DNA of 64,000 bases from CAIRTM01 sp963723235 (lineage in GTDB: Bacteria; Desulfobacterota; WTBG01; CAIYCZ01; CAIRTM01). Under the pieces are notes generated by a model that had not been told where the DNA came from, ran no database searches, and saw only the letters and a program-made list of their open reading frames with translations. The DNA is taken from contig CAVRPV010000020.1 in NCBI GenBank assembly GCA_963723235.1, positions 1-64,000 of the forward strand, written 5' to 3'. The translations under genes and the position numbers were made by a program. Shown here piece by piece: positions 50,385-59,215 of this stretch (its first letter is position 1; the number at the start of each line of letters is the position of its first letter).

Positions 50385-51164
50385 TCACCACATTTTCCAC
50401 GCCGGTTTATCCTTCTGCCACTCCTGTTCAAGCATATCACGATCACGCACCGTATCCATGCAGTGCCAGTAACCATGATGATAGTATACCATCAACTCTC
50501 CCTCACGGGCCAGTCGCTCCATGGGTTCACGCTCAAACACACAGTTTTCAGTATCATCCAGATAATCAAACACCCTGCGGTTCAATACAAAAAAACCTCC
50601 ATTGATATGGCCTTCCTCAATCTGGGATTTCTCACTGAAGGCCGAAACCCGGCTGCCGTCGGTAGAAAGCACTCCGAAACGCGCCAGAGGCCGGACCCCG
50701 GTTACCGTGGCAAGGCCTTGATGGCCACGATGAAATTCAACCAGTTTGCCGATGTCGATATCAGCCACGCCGTCGCCATAGGTCATCATAAAGGTATCAT
50801 CCTGAATAAAAGGCGCAATTTTTTTGATACGCGATCCGGGCATGGTATTAAGACCCGTGTCAATCAGGGTTACCTTCCAGTTTTCACGCGTGCGGGAATT
50901 ATGCACGTCGATCTGTTGATGATTATCGCCAAAGACAATTGTAAAATCACTGTTCATCAGCTCAAAGTTCAAAAAATATTCTTTAATTAAGTCCCCTTTA
51001 TACCCCAGACAAAGAATAAACTCATTAAAGCCGAAACAGGAATAAATTTTCATGATATGCCACAGTATCGGCCTGCCGCCGATTTCAACCATGGGCTTCG
51101 GCTTGAACTCAGTTTCTTCAGCCAGTCTGGTACCTTTTCCACCGCACAAAATTACTACTTTCAT
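50385..51164 (-). CDS. rfbF: Glucose-1-phosphate cytidylyltransferase
   Basis: A 259-residue enzyme making CDP-glucose from CTP and glucose-1-phosphate. The nucleotidyltransferase loop is MKVVILCGGKGTRLAEETEF followed by KPKPMVEIGGRPILWHIMKI, highly characteristic of RfbF. Later FMMTYGDGVADIDIGKLVEF and EREPMERLAREGELMVYYHH also match. The ATG at 51164 is chosen by family length (about 257); an open frame begins 17 codons upstream. It feeds the dehydratase encoded immediately downstream. Confidence 0.95.
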   Translation of the reverse strand: MKVVILCGGKGTRLAEETEFKPKPMVEIGGRPILWHIMKIYSCFGFNEFILCLGYKGDLIKEYFLNFELMNSDFTIVFGDNHQQIDVHNSRTRENWKVTLIDTGLNTMPGSRIKKIAPFIQDDTFMMTYGDGVADIDIGKLVEFHRGHQGLATVTGVRPLARFGVLSTDGSRVSAFSEKSQIEEGHINGGFFVLNRRVFDYLDDTENCVFEREPMERLAREGELMVYYHHGYWHCMDTVRDRDMLEQEWQKDKPAWKMW

Positions 51165-51443
51165 ATGAACCACATATCCTTTATTAGGTTTTGTTACGGC
51201 AGCCTCGATACGCATGCCCGCAAATCTGTACCTGTCATCCGCTGGCCGCCGCGGCGGCTACAGGAATATTTTTCATCCGTTAACATGAATTGACTTTGTT
51301 TCAGCTTCAAATTATAATTAGATTTTTACCATATGTAAACGAATATTAACACCTGACCGAAAACTGTCAAGACGGTCAGCAACCGGTGCCGTTACACAAG
51401 CGAAAACATCAGATCAATACCCCTACAGAAAGTACATATAACC

Positions 51444-52136
51444 GTGAAACTCTCCGTAATTATCTGTGTCTATAATGAAAAAAACACAATCCTCGAAATT
51501 CTCAAAAGAGTACAGGAAGCCGACCTGGGACATGGCTGTGAAAAAGAAATTATCATTGTAGACAATTGCTCCACCGATGGAACCCGTGACCTGCTGCAAA
51601 CAATCACTGCACAGAACGTGAAAACCGTGCTGCAACCACGCAACCTGGGCAAGGGCAATTCCATCAGAACGGCCATCCCTCTCTGCACCGGCGAGTACAC
51701 GATCACTCAGGATGCAGATCTTGAGTATCACCCCCGGCAATACAGCTCACTGCTGCAAAAAGCGCTGGACGAAAATCTTGATGTCGTGTACGGCTCGCGC
51801 GTGCTTGGTAACCGGCGCTATCATAATTACGCGGCTAATTACTGGGCAGTCAGATTCCTGACGTTCCTGACCAATCTGTTGTTTAACAGCGCTTTTACCG
51901 ACGTAGCCACAAACTACAAACTTGTACGAACATCGCTCCTTCAATCCCTTCAGCTGCGCTGTTCAGGGTTTGACCTGGACTTTGAAATCAGCAATAAACT
52001 GGCCATGCGTACAAAAAAAATATCCGAGGTGCCGATTGAATTTGAACCGCGCACGTACAACGAAGGGAAAAAAATACATGCGGGAGACGGCTTGCAGGCA
52101 CTCTTTGTGATCCTACGTGACCGTATTTGTGGTTAA
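51444..52136 (+). CDS. Family 2 glycosyltransferase (polyprenyl-phosphate sugar synthase-like)
   Basis: A 230-residue GT2 enzyme. GT-A features are KLSVIICVYNEKNTILEIL, IIVDNCSTDGTRDLLQTI and the metal-binding TITQDADLEYHPRQYSSLL. The domain layout and length resemble dolichyl/polyprenyl-phosphate glucose or mannose synthases without C-terminal membrane helices. Such enzymes make lipid-linked sugars used by GT-C-type membrane transferases, which fits the neighbours at 52354 and 54166. The start is a GTG at 51444 with only a weak upstream site. Confidence 0.9.
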   Translation: MKLSVIICVYNEKNTILEILKRVQEADLGHGCEKEIIIVDNCSTDGTRDLLQTITAQNVKTVLQPRNLGKGNSIRTAIPLCTGEYTITQDADLEYHPRQYSSLLQKALDENLDVVYGSRVLGNRRYHNYAANYWAVRFLTFLTNLLFNSAFTDVATNYKLVRTSLLQSLQLRCSGFDLDFEISNKLAMRTKKISEVPIEFEPRTYNEGKKIHAGDGLQALFVILRDRICG

Positions 52137-52353
52137 GAAACCCCTGATTCCACAGGGTGCTCAGCCTCCTCATCCATCAGTGTTGCGTTCGGCAGACAGA
52201 TTACAAAATAGAGCGTTAACAAGCTGCTAAACATTACCAGTACGATGCCGACCACATCGAGACATCCGGTTATTCGAGGCTGTACGCCTGATAATGACCT
52301 CACTGGGCAGTAACATTGCTCGCATGCGTGATTCAAACCCAGGATAACAATTC

Positions 52354-54172
52354 ATGCTCCTGCCCCGAAAAAAATACTTATTCACGCTGCTGTTACTTCT
52401 ACTGCTTACCGTTCATTCATTTCTGATGAACGGCTACTACTCCTCGCATCGCTATCTGACGGTTGCGACGTATTTCTCTTCAATCAGGAACCAGATTGAC
52501 CCGGAACTGTTCAAAAACTCCATTTATATTCAAGCGGTAAATAGAAACAACCTGCGTATCGGCATATTCTATGATGTCCTGCCATATGTGCTCAAGCACA
52601 TTGATCTGGAAACATTTGCGCTGCTGCATACCGCGGCAAGCCTGTTTTTTATGCTTGCCGGCATATATGCCCTTGCAATCACGCTTACGCGTTCACGCTC
52701 CACTGCCATCGTTGCCACGCTTCTCTACACAACACAACTCAACAACTGGACTCTGGGATCCCCCGCTCCATATCTCAATTTTTTCCACCACGGACTGCCA
52801 TACACCTATCCACTCATTGTCTGGTCAATGCTGTTTTTTTTCCGCAGCCGTTACTGCATCGCCCTTCTGCTCACCGGCCTAAGCTACAATTTCCATCCCA
52901 TGTGTACTCTGTTTCTTCTGTGCGCGTACTGTCTGTATGGATTGCTGAACCTTAAGAAATTTCCCCTCACGTTGATCATGCTCTGTCTGCTCGCCTTTGT
53001 GCTGCCGGCCCTGCCCGGAATAGCAAAAACAATCAGTTATATGGGCACAGGCGGCCAGGGTGAGCTGTGGCTTGAAGGAGTGCGCTGGGTTGCCGGGTAT
53101 ACCTGCAATCCGTCTACCTGGACACGCCGGCAACTACTGCATGCAGGACTGTTCCTGATTCTCGCCTGCGCATCCCTGTTTGCATTCCCAAGACGCACCT
53201 TTCGCCGAACTGTGATGATATTCTGGAGCGCGGTCGCGCTCATGTGCCTGGCAGGCACGATTTTTGCCGATTTCATTCCAATACCCTTTATCATCAAACT
53301 GAGCCTGTGGCGCAGCACGGTCATGTATCTCTTTCTTGCCATCATCTTCATTGCCTGGGCCTGTCTGCATATTGCCCGTCGTTCCCGCACGCACGCTCTT
53401 CTGGCCGCCACGATGATACTGCTGCTCACAGGTTATCTACCAGAACTACCGCAATTTTATTGTGCACTACTTCTTCCCGTTTTTATCTACACTCTGTTTG
53501 CGGGGCAAACCGCCACCGTCTGCAAACGCGGTGCAATCCTTGCAGGGACTACCCTGGCCCTGCATGTATTTCGCGGCCTTCATTTCCCTGCCAACCACTG
53601 CATGGCTAGAGCTCTTTATAAGCTCGGCACTCCTTATTATAATTATCAATGTACCAACATACGTACCCAGGGCAAGAACGCTGCTGCCGTGGGCACTTGG
53701 ACTGCTGATATTTGACGCTGCCGTGCTGACAGCCCAGGGAGGACCAAAAATTTATTACCATGGCCGTTTGCAGGGAAAACTTGACCCCTGGGCCGACGTA
53801 CAATTTGTCGCACGCGACATATCAGACACGGACGACCTGTTTATTGTACCACCGCTTAACAATGACTTTTACCACTATTCTCTACGCGCGGTTCTTGGTG
53901 ACTGGGCAGAAGGGTCAACCCTGCTCTACCTTGATAACCGCTTTACAGAAGAGTGGTTTGAACGCATGAATGACCTTGGATGGACCAAACCCTACAATGC
54001 CGAAGCAGGGTTTAACAGTCTCACGACCGCCGACATTATCCGGACTGCCCGCAAGTACGGTGCCGTGTTTGTGGTGACCGAAAAACCAAAGGAGTTTGAT
54101 CTGCCGAAGGCCTATGAAAACAGCCGCTTCATTCTGTACCGCTTCGACGACGCCGACAGCAGCAATCAATAA
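52354..54172 (+). CDS. Large polytopic membrane protein, GT-C/DUF6798-like (one frameshift)
   Basis: About 605 residues. A hydrophobic N-terminus and about ten further helices are followed by a soluble C-terminal part with WADVQFVARDISDTDDLFIV and PPLNNDFYHYSLRAVLGDW, the pattern of DUF6798-type proteins. A shift near 53590 connects RGLHFP to a second frame reading FISLPTTAWLELFISSALLI. The architecture (helices plus a periplasmic C-terminal domain) resembles lipid-linked-sugar glycosyltransferases, but no catalytic motif is certain. It follows the GT2 gene and converges, with a seven-base overlap, on the membrane protein at 54166. Confidence 0.7.
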
Positions 54173-56082
54173 CCGTTATAAATGGTGAGTGTTTCGGGAG
54201 GATTTTTAATCTTTATAAAACCGACAGGATCGTCTCCGATCATCACGCGCTCAAGCTGCGCCCCACTGTCGGTCACGAGAAACTGCATCCAATGATACGA
54301 AATAATTACTTCATCGTCCTCAGCCCGCACGTTTGAAAGCTCTATGCGGTTATAATCAGCCTGCACAGTACCGCTTCCTTTAAGAAAAAAAGACGCCTTG
54401 CGCAGCACTTCATAGATAGTAAACTTATCAATAACTCCAATCGGACGAAAATAACCCGGAAAAGAATCGAACACCTTCCGGGACTCGTCAAACCAACATA
54501 CAATCCAGCGCACATTAAAAAGATCAAAAGCAGCCTGCAGTTCATTTGACGAATAGTCACCAACCGGCCGGTCAAACAGCACGCCCCGGGTAAAACTCGC
54601 AAAGCTATGTTTGATCGGATACATGGGGCGCGGCCCGCAAAGATATTCACGCTTGAGAAATGCCGGAAACAACCCCGGCAGATGCGTCCCATAATATGCC
54701 TCGCGTTCAAAAAAACCTGGCCGGTTAATTGCCTCAGAATCCTCGATCAGAATCCGACCATCCCGGTTGGTATGCCGGGCAAGAAATTCAGTCAGTTCAC
54801 TAATCGGAGTCGGCATGCTGCACGTAAATCGATAATAATCATTCCGGATGATAATTCCAAAAGGGCGCAGCACCGGTTGGTAGGCAAGTACGCATAAGAG
54901 AGCAAAAATCACAATCTGAACAAAACGGGAACGCACCTGCCCGAAAGCCTGCATACACACGCACAGTGATACGCCTGCAGGAATCAACAGAAGTGCGTTC
55001 AGAGCAAGTGCAAAGCGCTGAGGCTGAAGCTGTGCAAAGAACTGAGTATGGGAGCCGTAAAACGTTACCAGAAAAATAAAAGCTGCCCCGCTGCCGAAAG
55101 CCACCGCAAGCCGGCGCCTACCTTCTCTCCACCACATCAGGCAACCCGCAGCTCCAAGCAGCAGGAGGGCCGCATCAACAAACGTACTGTTCAATGCCGG
55201 TATACTATGCAAAAGACTGCGGCGCTGTCCGAAGTAGACATTAAACGGTTCAAGCATATTCTTAATCTGCAACGCAAACTCATAGTGCTCCGGGTTCGTA
55301 GTCTTATCGTTAAAAAAATCAAACACCGGAACAAGCCAGAAAATATTCGCAGCAGCCACAAAAAGCGGCACTATGGCAATCAACAGGTTCCTGCTTTTGC
55401 TGTTACAAGATAGGTACAATACATACAAAACCCCGACCGGGATGAAAATGTGCACCGGAGAGAGGATATGATTCAAAAAAAGAAGACTCGAACAAAAAAC
55501 CACAAAAAAATACCGCAACGGGGAAAAAGACACAGCCATGAGTCGGTATATAAGCGACAGAACATAGATTGAAAAAAAACACATGAGAAGATAGGCCACC
55601 ATGCCCCACAGAACAAAATCCTTGGGAAGCGAAAGGTAAAAGAAGAGAAACGACAGGGACGCACTGCAAAGAGCCTGTGCCCGGCTAAACTCAAAATTGC
55701 GTGCGGCAGCATATATCAGAAGCGGGAAAAAAAACAAAAGCCCAAGAAGATATCCTTTAAAGGCCCGGGCGGTTCCCACAAGCGGAGCGAAAGCCATTAC
55801 AAACAACTCCCAGGCCTTATTATCGGCATTCGCAAGCGCGCAACTCGGATATCCGGCCAGAAGGTACGGGTCATACCCCCAGCAGCGACCCCAACCGCTC
55901 CAAAACGTACGGGCCGCAAGCGCGTTTGAATAATGCAGGGCATAATCGTCAGAATATACCGGCTCGTTCGAAACCATGTCACGCGGCGTCAAAAACACAA
56001 GGCTCATAGCGAAGCAGACCCCGACAAGCAAAATCAACGCTATAGTTACCGTACTTTTATGAAGCATGTCATCACTATACAT
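54166..56082 (-). CDS. Polytopic membrane protein, PTPS-related family
   Basis: A 638-residue integral membrane protein with about 12 helices and a C-terminal soluble domain. It resembles the large family labelled 6-pyruvoyl-tetrahydropterin-synthase-related membrane proteins: SDDYALHYSNALAARTFWSG then CWGYDPYLLAGYPSCALANA near the N-terminus, and HTQFFAQLQPQRFALALNAL in the middle. The label is historical and does not imply pterin synthesis; members are believed to be envelope glycosyltransferase-like proteins. It lies 37 bases after the TPR lipoprotein gene and is probably co-transcribed with it. Confidence 0.78.
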   Translation of the reverse strand: MYSDDMLHKSTVTIALILLVGVCFAMSLVFLTPRDMVSNEPVYSDDYALHYSNALAARTFWSGWGRCWGYDPYLLAGYPSCALANADNKAWELFVMAFAPLVGTARAFKGYLLGLLFFFPLLIYAAARNFEFSRAQALCSASLSFLFFYLSLPKDFVLWGMVAYLLMCFFSIYVLSLIYRLMAVSFSPLRYFFVVFCSSLLFLNHILSPVHIFIPVGVLYVLYLSCNSKSRNLLIAIVPLFVAAANIFWLVPVFDFFNDKTTNPEHYEFALQIKNMLEPFNVYFGQRRSLLHSIPALNSTFVDAALLLLGAAGCLMWWREGRRRLAVAFGSGAAFIFLVTFYGSHTQFFAQLQPQRFALALNALLLIPAGVSLCVCMQAFGQVRSRFVQIVIFALLCVLAYQPVLRPFGIIIRNDYYRFTCSMPTPISELTEFLARHTNRDGRILIEDSEAINRPGFFEREAYYGTHLPGLFPAFLKREYLCGPRPMYPIKHSFASFTRGVLFDRPVGDYSSNELQAAFDLFNVRWIVCWFDESRKVFDSFPGYFRPIGVIDKFTIYEVLRKASFFLKGSGTVQADYNRIELSNVRAEDDEVIISYHWMQFLVTDSGAQLERVMIGDDPVGFIKIKNPPETLTIYNGY

Positions 56083-56119
56083 CTATTCGGATCAATTTTT
56101 GATTGGCCAGCGTTGCTGC

Positions 56120-57626
56120 TCAACCGCCCTCAGGGGAAGCAGCAATCTTACTCGCGAGGTCTGCCTGCAATGCAAGAACATCAGGATCGTTCGGACTCTT
56201 GGTTAAAAATTCATCAGTCATGCGTTTCAGATCAGCGAGGTATCCTCTTTCAAAATATAGCTTCGAAATTTCCAACAAAGCGGGCTTGTAGGACGGCTTT
56301 TTTCTCAAACATTCCTTAAAAGACTGCTCGGCATTGGCCGTTTTCGGCACGTGCCATATGAGCCAGACCTATATAATAATCATAGTCCGGGTTCTCCATA
56401 TCCTCAGAGCCAAGTGCACGCAATTCAGATATTGCCAGAAGAGTCCGCCCCTCATCAAGCGATATACGGGCGAGTATAAACCGTGCGAAGTTGTTGTTCT
56501 TGTCGAGATCAAGAATCCAGCGCGCAACACCCTTGGCCATCTCCCTATTATTACTCCCGTAATAAAGCCGGGCCAAAATATTCATAAATTCCATCTGGAG
56601 GTCAAGGGCTTCTTCTTTTTCAATCCGGCTCAAAACATCCTTGGCAACCTGAATGGCATCGTTGTAACGATTCGTTTTTTCATATACATCAATCAAACAA
56701 CGTGAAAAGTCAAAATAGCCTGACCCCTGTTCTAAACCTGCGCGGATGGCCTCCTCAGCGTCTGCAAACTGCCCGTAGTGTACGTAAAAATTTATCAGTG
56801 CGAGTTTATAGCGAATCTGCTGTCCATCGGCGGCAATTAAAGAAACAAGCAGCTGTCTCTCATCTTCTTTACTGCCGGATCTACGCATAAGAGTAAGCAG
56901 TTGCTCTATGTCCTGAGTGCTGTCCGGTTGCAGTTCCAATACCTTTCTGTAAATCCTTACCGCTGCTTGATAATCGTTAAGGGCAACATATTTATCAGCG
57001 AGCAAACGCATAACAAAAAACCAGTCCTCAATAGCAATGGCATGTTCCGTTAAAATCAGCTCCGCCTTCTCAAGGTTATCATTTAAAATATGAAATTCCG
57101 CCAGCAAAGCGAATGCCTGATCGCTATATTGCTTCTCGTCCAACAGTGGTTGCAGAATGCTATCAACCTTAGCCCAAAACTTCAACTTGCGGGATCGAAG
57201 ACGTATACGTACATCCAAAAAACGAGCTCGGGCATTGCCGGGATCCTTCTCCAACATGAGACGAGTTCTCTGTATTCCATTACCCCATTTTCCGCACCTC
57301 AAAAATGCCTCTGCAGCCTTCAGCGACAAATCATCATTGGGGTCACCAAGCAATAGCGCCTCTTCAAAAGTAAACGCGGCAGATTCATAATTCTTCAACT
57401 CATACTGGCACATACCATACAAAATGCTCGCGTCTAAATAATTTGGATCAAATGCAAGCGCGAAATCAATTTGGCCAAGCGCTTCCTTATACTGCTGTCC
57501 TTCATAAAGCTCCAAGGCCTTTTCATAGTACGCCTTTTTGCGATAGTCTTTAATCTGCTCACATCCGGGAACGAAAAAAAGTACCTGGCCGGCAATCATA
57601 ATCAGCATAACAAAGCGAAGAAGCAT
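56120..57626 (-). CDS. TPR-repeat lipoprotein (one frameshift)
   Basis: About 500 residues of tetratricopeptide repeats behind a signal peptide with lipobox (LFFVPGC). Repeats start with ALELYEGQQYKEALGQIDFA and continue through at least eight units (for example YQAAVRIYRKVLELQPDSTQ). The shift near 56335 separates IGLAHMARAENGQC from the last repeat NAEQSFKECLRKKPSYKPAL. The ATG at 57626 follows AGGAG at 8-base spacing; an in-frame GTG at 57635 is too near it. TPR lipoproteins of this size usually scaffold envelope or exopolysaccharide machinery, consistent with the membrane protein encoded next. Confidence 0.85.
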
Positions 57627-57940
57627 ACACTGCACTCCTGTAAAAAGTTGTTACCAAGGTAGGTATCAATATATAGAGTTATATTATCTGTTGCCTAAAG
57701 TGTCAATACATGTTAAACATGCACAGTCGGTGAAACACACAATACCGCAACAGTCAGGCAGGCTACAAATGCCGATTTTGCTTGTGTTGCTTAAAAACGG
57801 CACTAAAAAATGGCTGAGCTGTTGCAAAACGTCTGACAACAGAGACAATGCAACCACAATCAAAACCGCTTGCATGGCCTCGCATCTTTTAAACTGAAAA
57901 TGGTTCGCAGAACAGACCAATAATCTAAAAGGAGACCACC
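57627..57940. other. Divergent intergenic stretch
   Basis: About 310 bases between the TPR gene and the ATC-hydrolase-like gene. It must hold two divergent promoters. Both strands have open frames of 70-80 codons, but neither has a ribosome-binding site or recognisable composition. I see no RNA gene. Confidence 0.4.
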
Positions 57941-58381
57941 ATGAATCCGATGGAAATGTTTAAGAAAAAATTTGAAACCTATAAAAGCATCATGGATAAG
58001 GACGGTGAGCAGAAAGCCTGGGACACCCTGATGGAGGGCTACGCAGAGCGTCAAAAAAAGAACATGGGCCCGTTCATTGACAACAGCACCCTGGCTGAAG
58101 GTTTTACCAAGGCAATTCCGGCCTATAAAATGCTCGGCATGGACATGGCTGTGGTTGATATCTCCAACAACAATATGGATGCAGTGGTTGAAGTCCAGCG
58201 TGTATGCCCGGTGCAGGAGATGGCCAGGGAGTTTGGATTTTCAAAACCCTGTAAAGTAATTTGTGAAATGGATGTACAGGCGACCAAGGATGCCTTCGAG
58301 GGCATGCGGGGCGGAATTATCGCCGCAATTGCCGACGGTGACTGCGTATGCCTGTTCAAATACGAACGCGCAAAGAAGTAG
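57941..58381 (+). CDS. L-2-amino-thiazoline-4-carboxylate hydrolase-like protein
   Basis: A 146-residue protein resembling the ATC hydrolase family, named for opening a thiazoline ring to S-carbamoyl cysteine. Visible are KAWDTLMEGYAERQKKNMGP, DNSTLAEGFTKAIPAYKMLG and two cysteines in the C-terminal half (VQRVCPVQEMAREFGFSKPC) followed by CVCLFKY. AAAAGGAG precedes the ATG. It is monocistronic, ended by a strong terminator. The real substrate in this organism is unknown; many relatives in anaerobes have no assigned role. Confidence 0.75.
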   Translation: MNPMEMFKKKFETYKSIMDKDGEQKAWDTLMEGYAERQKKNMGPFIDNSTLAEGFTKAIPAYKMLGMDMAVVDISNNNMDAVVEVQRVCPVQEMAREFGFSKPCKVICEMDVQATKDAFEGMRGGIIAAIADGDCVCLFKYERAKK

Positions 58382-58388
58382 CTGACAG

Positions 58389-58427
58389 CGCCCGGCTGTT
58401 GCAGCGCTCACGGCCGGGCGTTTTTTA
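58389..58427 (+). terminator. Rho-independent terminator
   Basis: An 8-base GC stem (58389-58396 with 58413-58420) and six T residues, eight bases after the stop of the gene at 57941. Confidence 0.9.
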
Positions 58428-58453
58428 ACATTTCCGCACAATCTCCACGCACA

Positions 58454-58627
58454 TCACTGTTCTTCTTCAGTTCCAGCTTCAGCTTCAGCATACAATTGCA
58501 CGAGTTCCTCGTACGTATCCCGAAGATTTTTTGCAATGCGAGAATAGTTGAAATTAGGATTAGCTCCATGCGCTTTGATAATCTCAACAGTATCACGCAG
58601 TGCATTCTGCCGAACAGCATTCATCAT
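58454..58627 (-). CDS. Small helical protein, unknown
   Basis: A 57-residue protein without recognised family. It reads MMNAVRQNALRDTVEIIKAH, then a polar helix and an acidic tail (AEAEAGTEEEQ). GGAAAGGG precedes the ATG at 58627. The open frame extends 19 codons upstream without a better site. It lies tail-to-tail with the terminator of the preceding plus-strand gene. Confidence 0.5.
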   Translation of the reverse strand: MMNAVRQNALRDTVEIIKAHGANPNFNYSRIAKNLRDTYEELVQLYAEAEAGTEEEQ

Positions 58628-58723
58628 GATTCCCTTTCCGCTGAATACATAAAACGTTTGCCTGTCTCTTTGAACCTGCGACATATAAAAAAATGAAAGC
58701 CGGTGCGGTGTTGCCGAAGATAC

Positions 58724-59179
58724 TCACCTCACCCAGTCAACGACATGCTCCGGCCAGTCCTCACTTTGGACATCCTCTTCGGACACAACCCTGCCGCGAA
58801 CCGAAATCCCGGCACTATGCACGGAGCCGGGCTCACCACTCACAAGCGGATGCCAGAATGGCAGTTCCTGCCCCTGGGCCAGCAGACGATAGGCGCATGT
58901 TTCAGGCATAAAATAAACATCCGTGAGGTTATCCGGCGTAAGCCGGTGACAGGACGGAACCAGGCGCGTGCGCTTCGCATACACACGACAGCGGCAACGT
59001 TGCTGATCGAGGTAGCGGCATACTATGCGCGTATACATCATTTCTCCCGTGTCTTCAAACTCAATCTTATGCAGACAACAGCGCGCGCATCCGTCACAAA
59101 GACGCTCCCACTCCCGGCGGCTCATCCGCCCCAAATCATTTTTCAGCTGTGCCGTTTTAGCAGTCATCGCACGCACCAT
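58724..59179 (-). CDS. YcgN/UPF0260-family cysteine-cluster protein
   Basis: A 151-residue protein of the YcgN (UPF0260) family, related to CxxxCxxCC zinc/iron-chelating domains. The signature is LCDGCARCCLHKIEFEDTGE near residue 28. YTRIVCRYLDQQRCRCRVYA and LVPSCHRLTPDNLTDVYFMP then ETCAYRLL follow, all family hallmarks. Function is unknown, probably metal binding in the cytosol. A start at 59179 or 59167 is possible; neither has a clear ribosome-binding site. It is 36 bases after the rlmKL gene. Confidence 0.92.
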   Translation of the reverse strand: MVRAMTAKTAQLKNDLGRMSRREWERLCDGCARCCLHKIEFEDTGEMMYTRIVCRYLDQQRCRCRVYAKRTRLVPSCHRLTPDNLTDVYFMPETCAYRLLAQGQELPFWHPLVSGEPGSVHSAGISVRGRVVSEEDVQSEDWPEHVVDWVR

Positions 59180-59215
59180 TACACATCATTCATGGATACA
59201 GGCAGACACCGGAAT

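Noticed and set aside
52133..52336. Minus-strand 67-codon ORF with a hydrophobic segment
   Set aside because: Overlaps the end of the glycosyltransferase gene region, lacks a ribosome-binding site and family similarity.
57684..57920. Minus-strand 78-codon cysteine-rich ORF
   Set aside because: No ribosome-binding site, composition unlike real proteins here, lies in a divergent promoter region.
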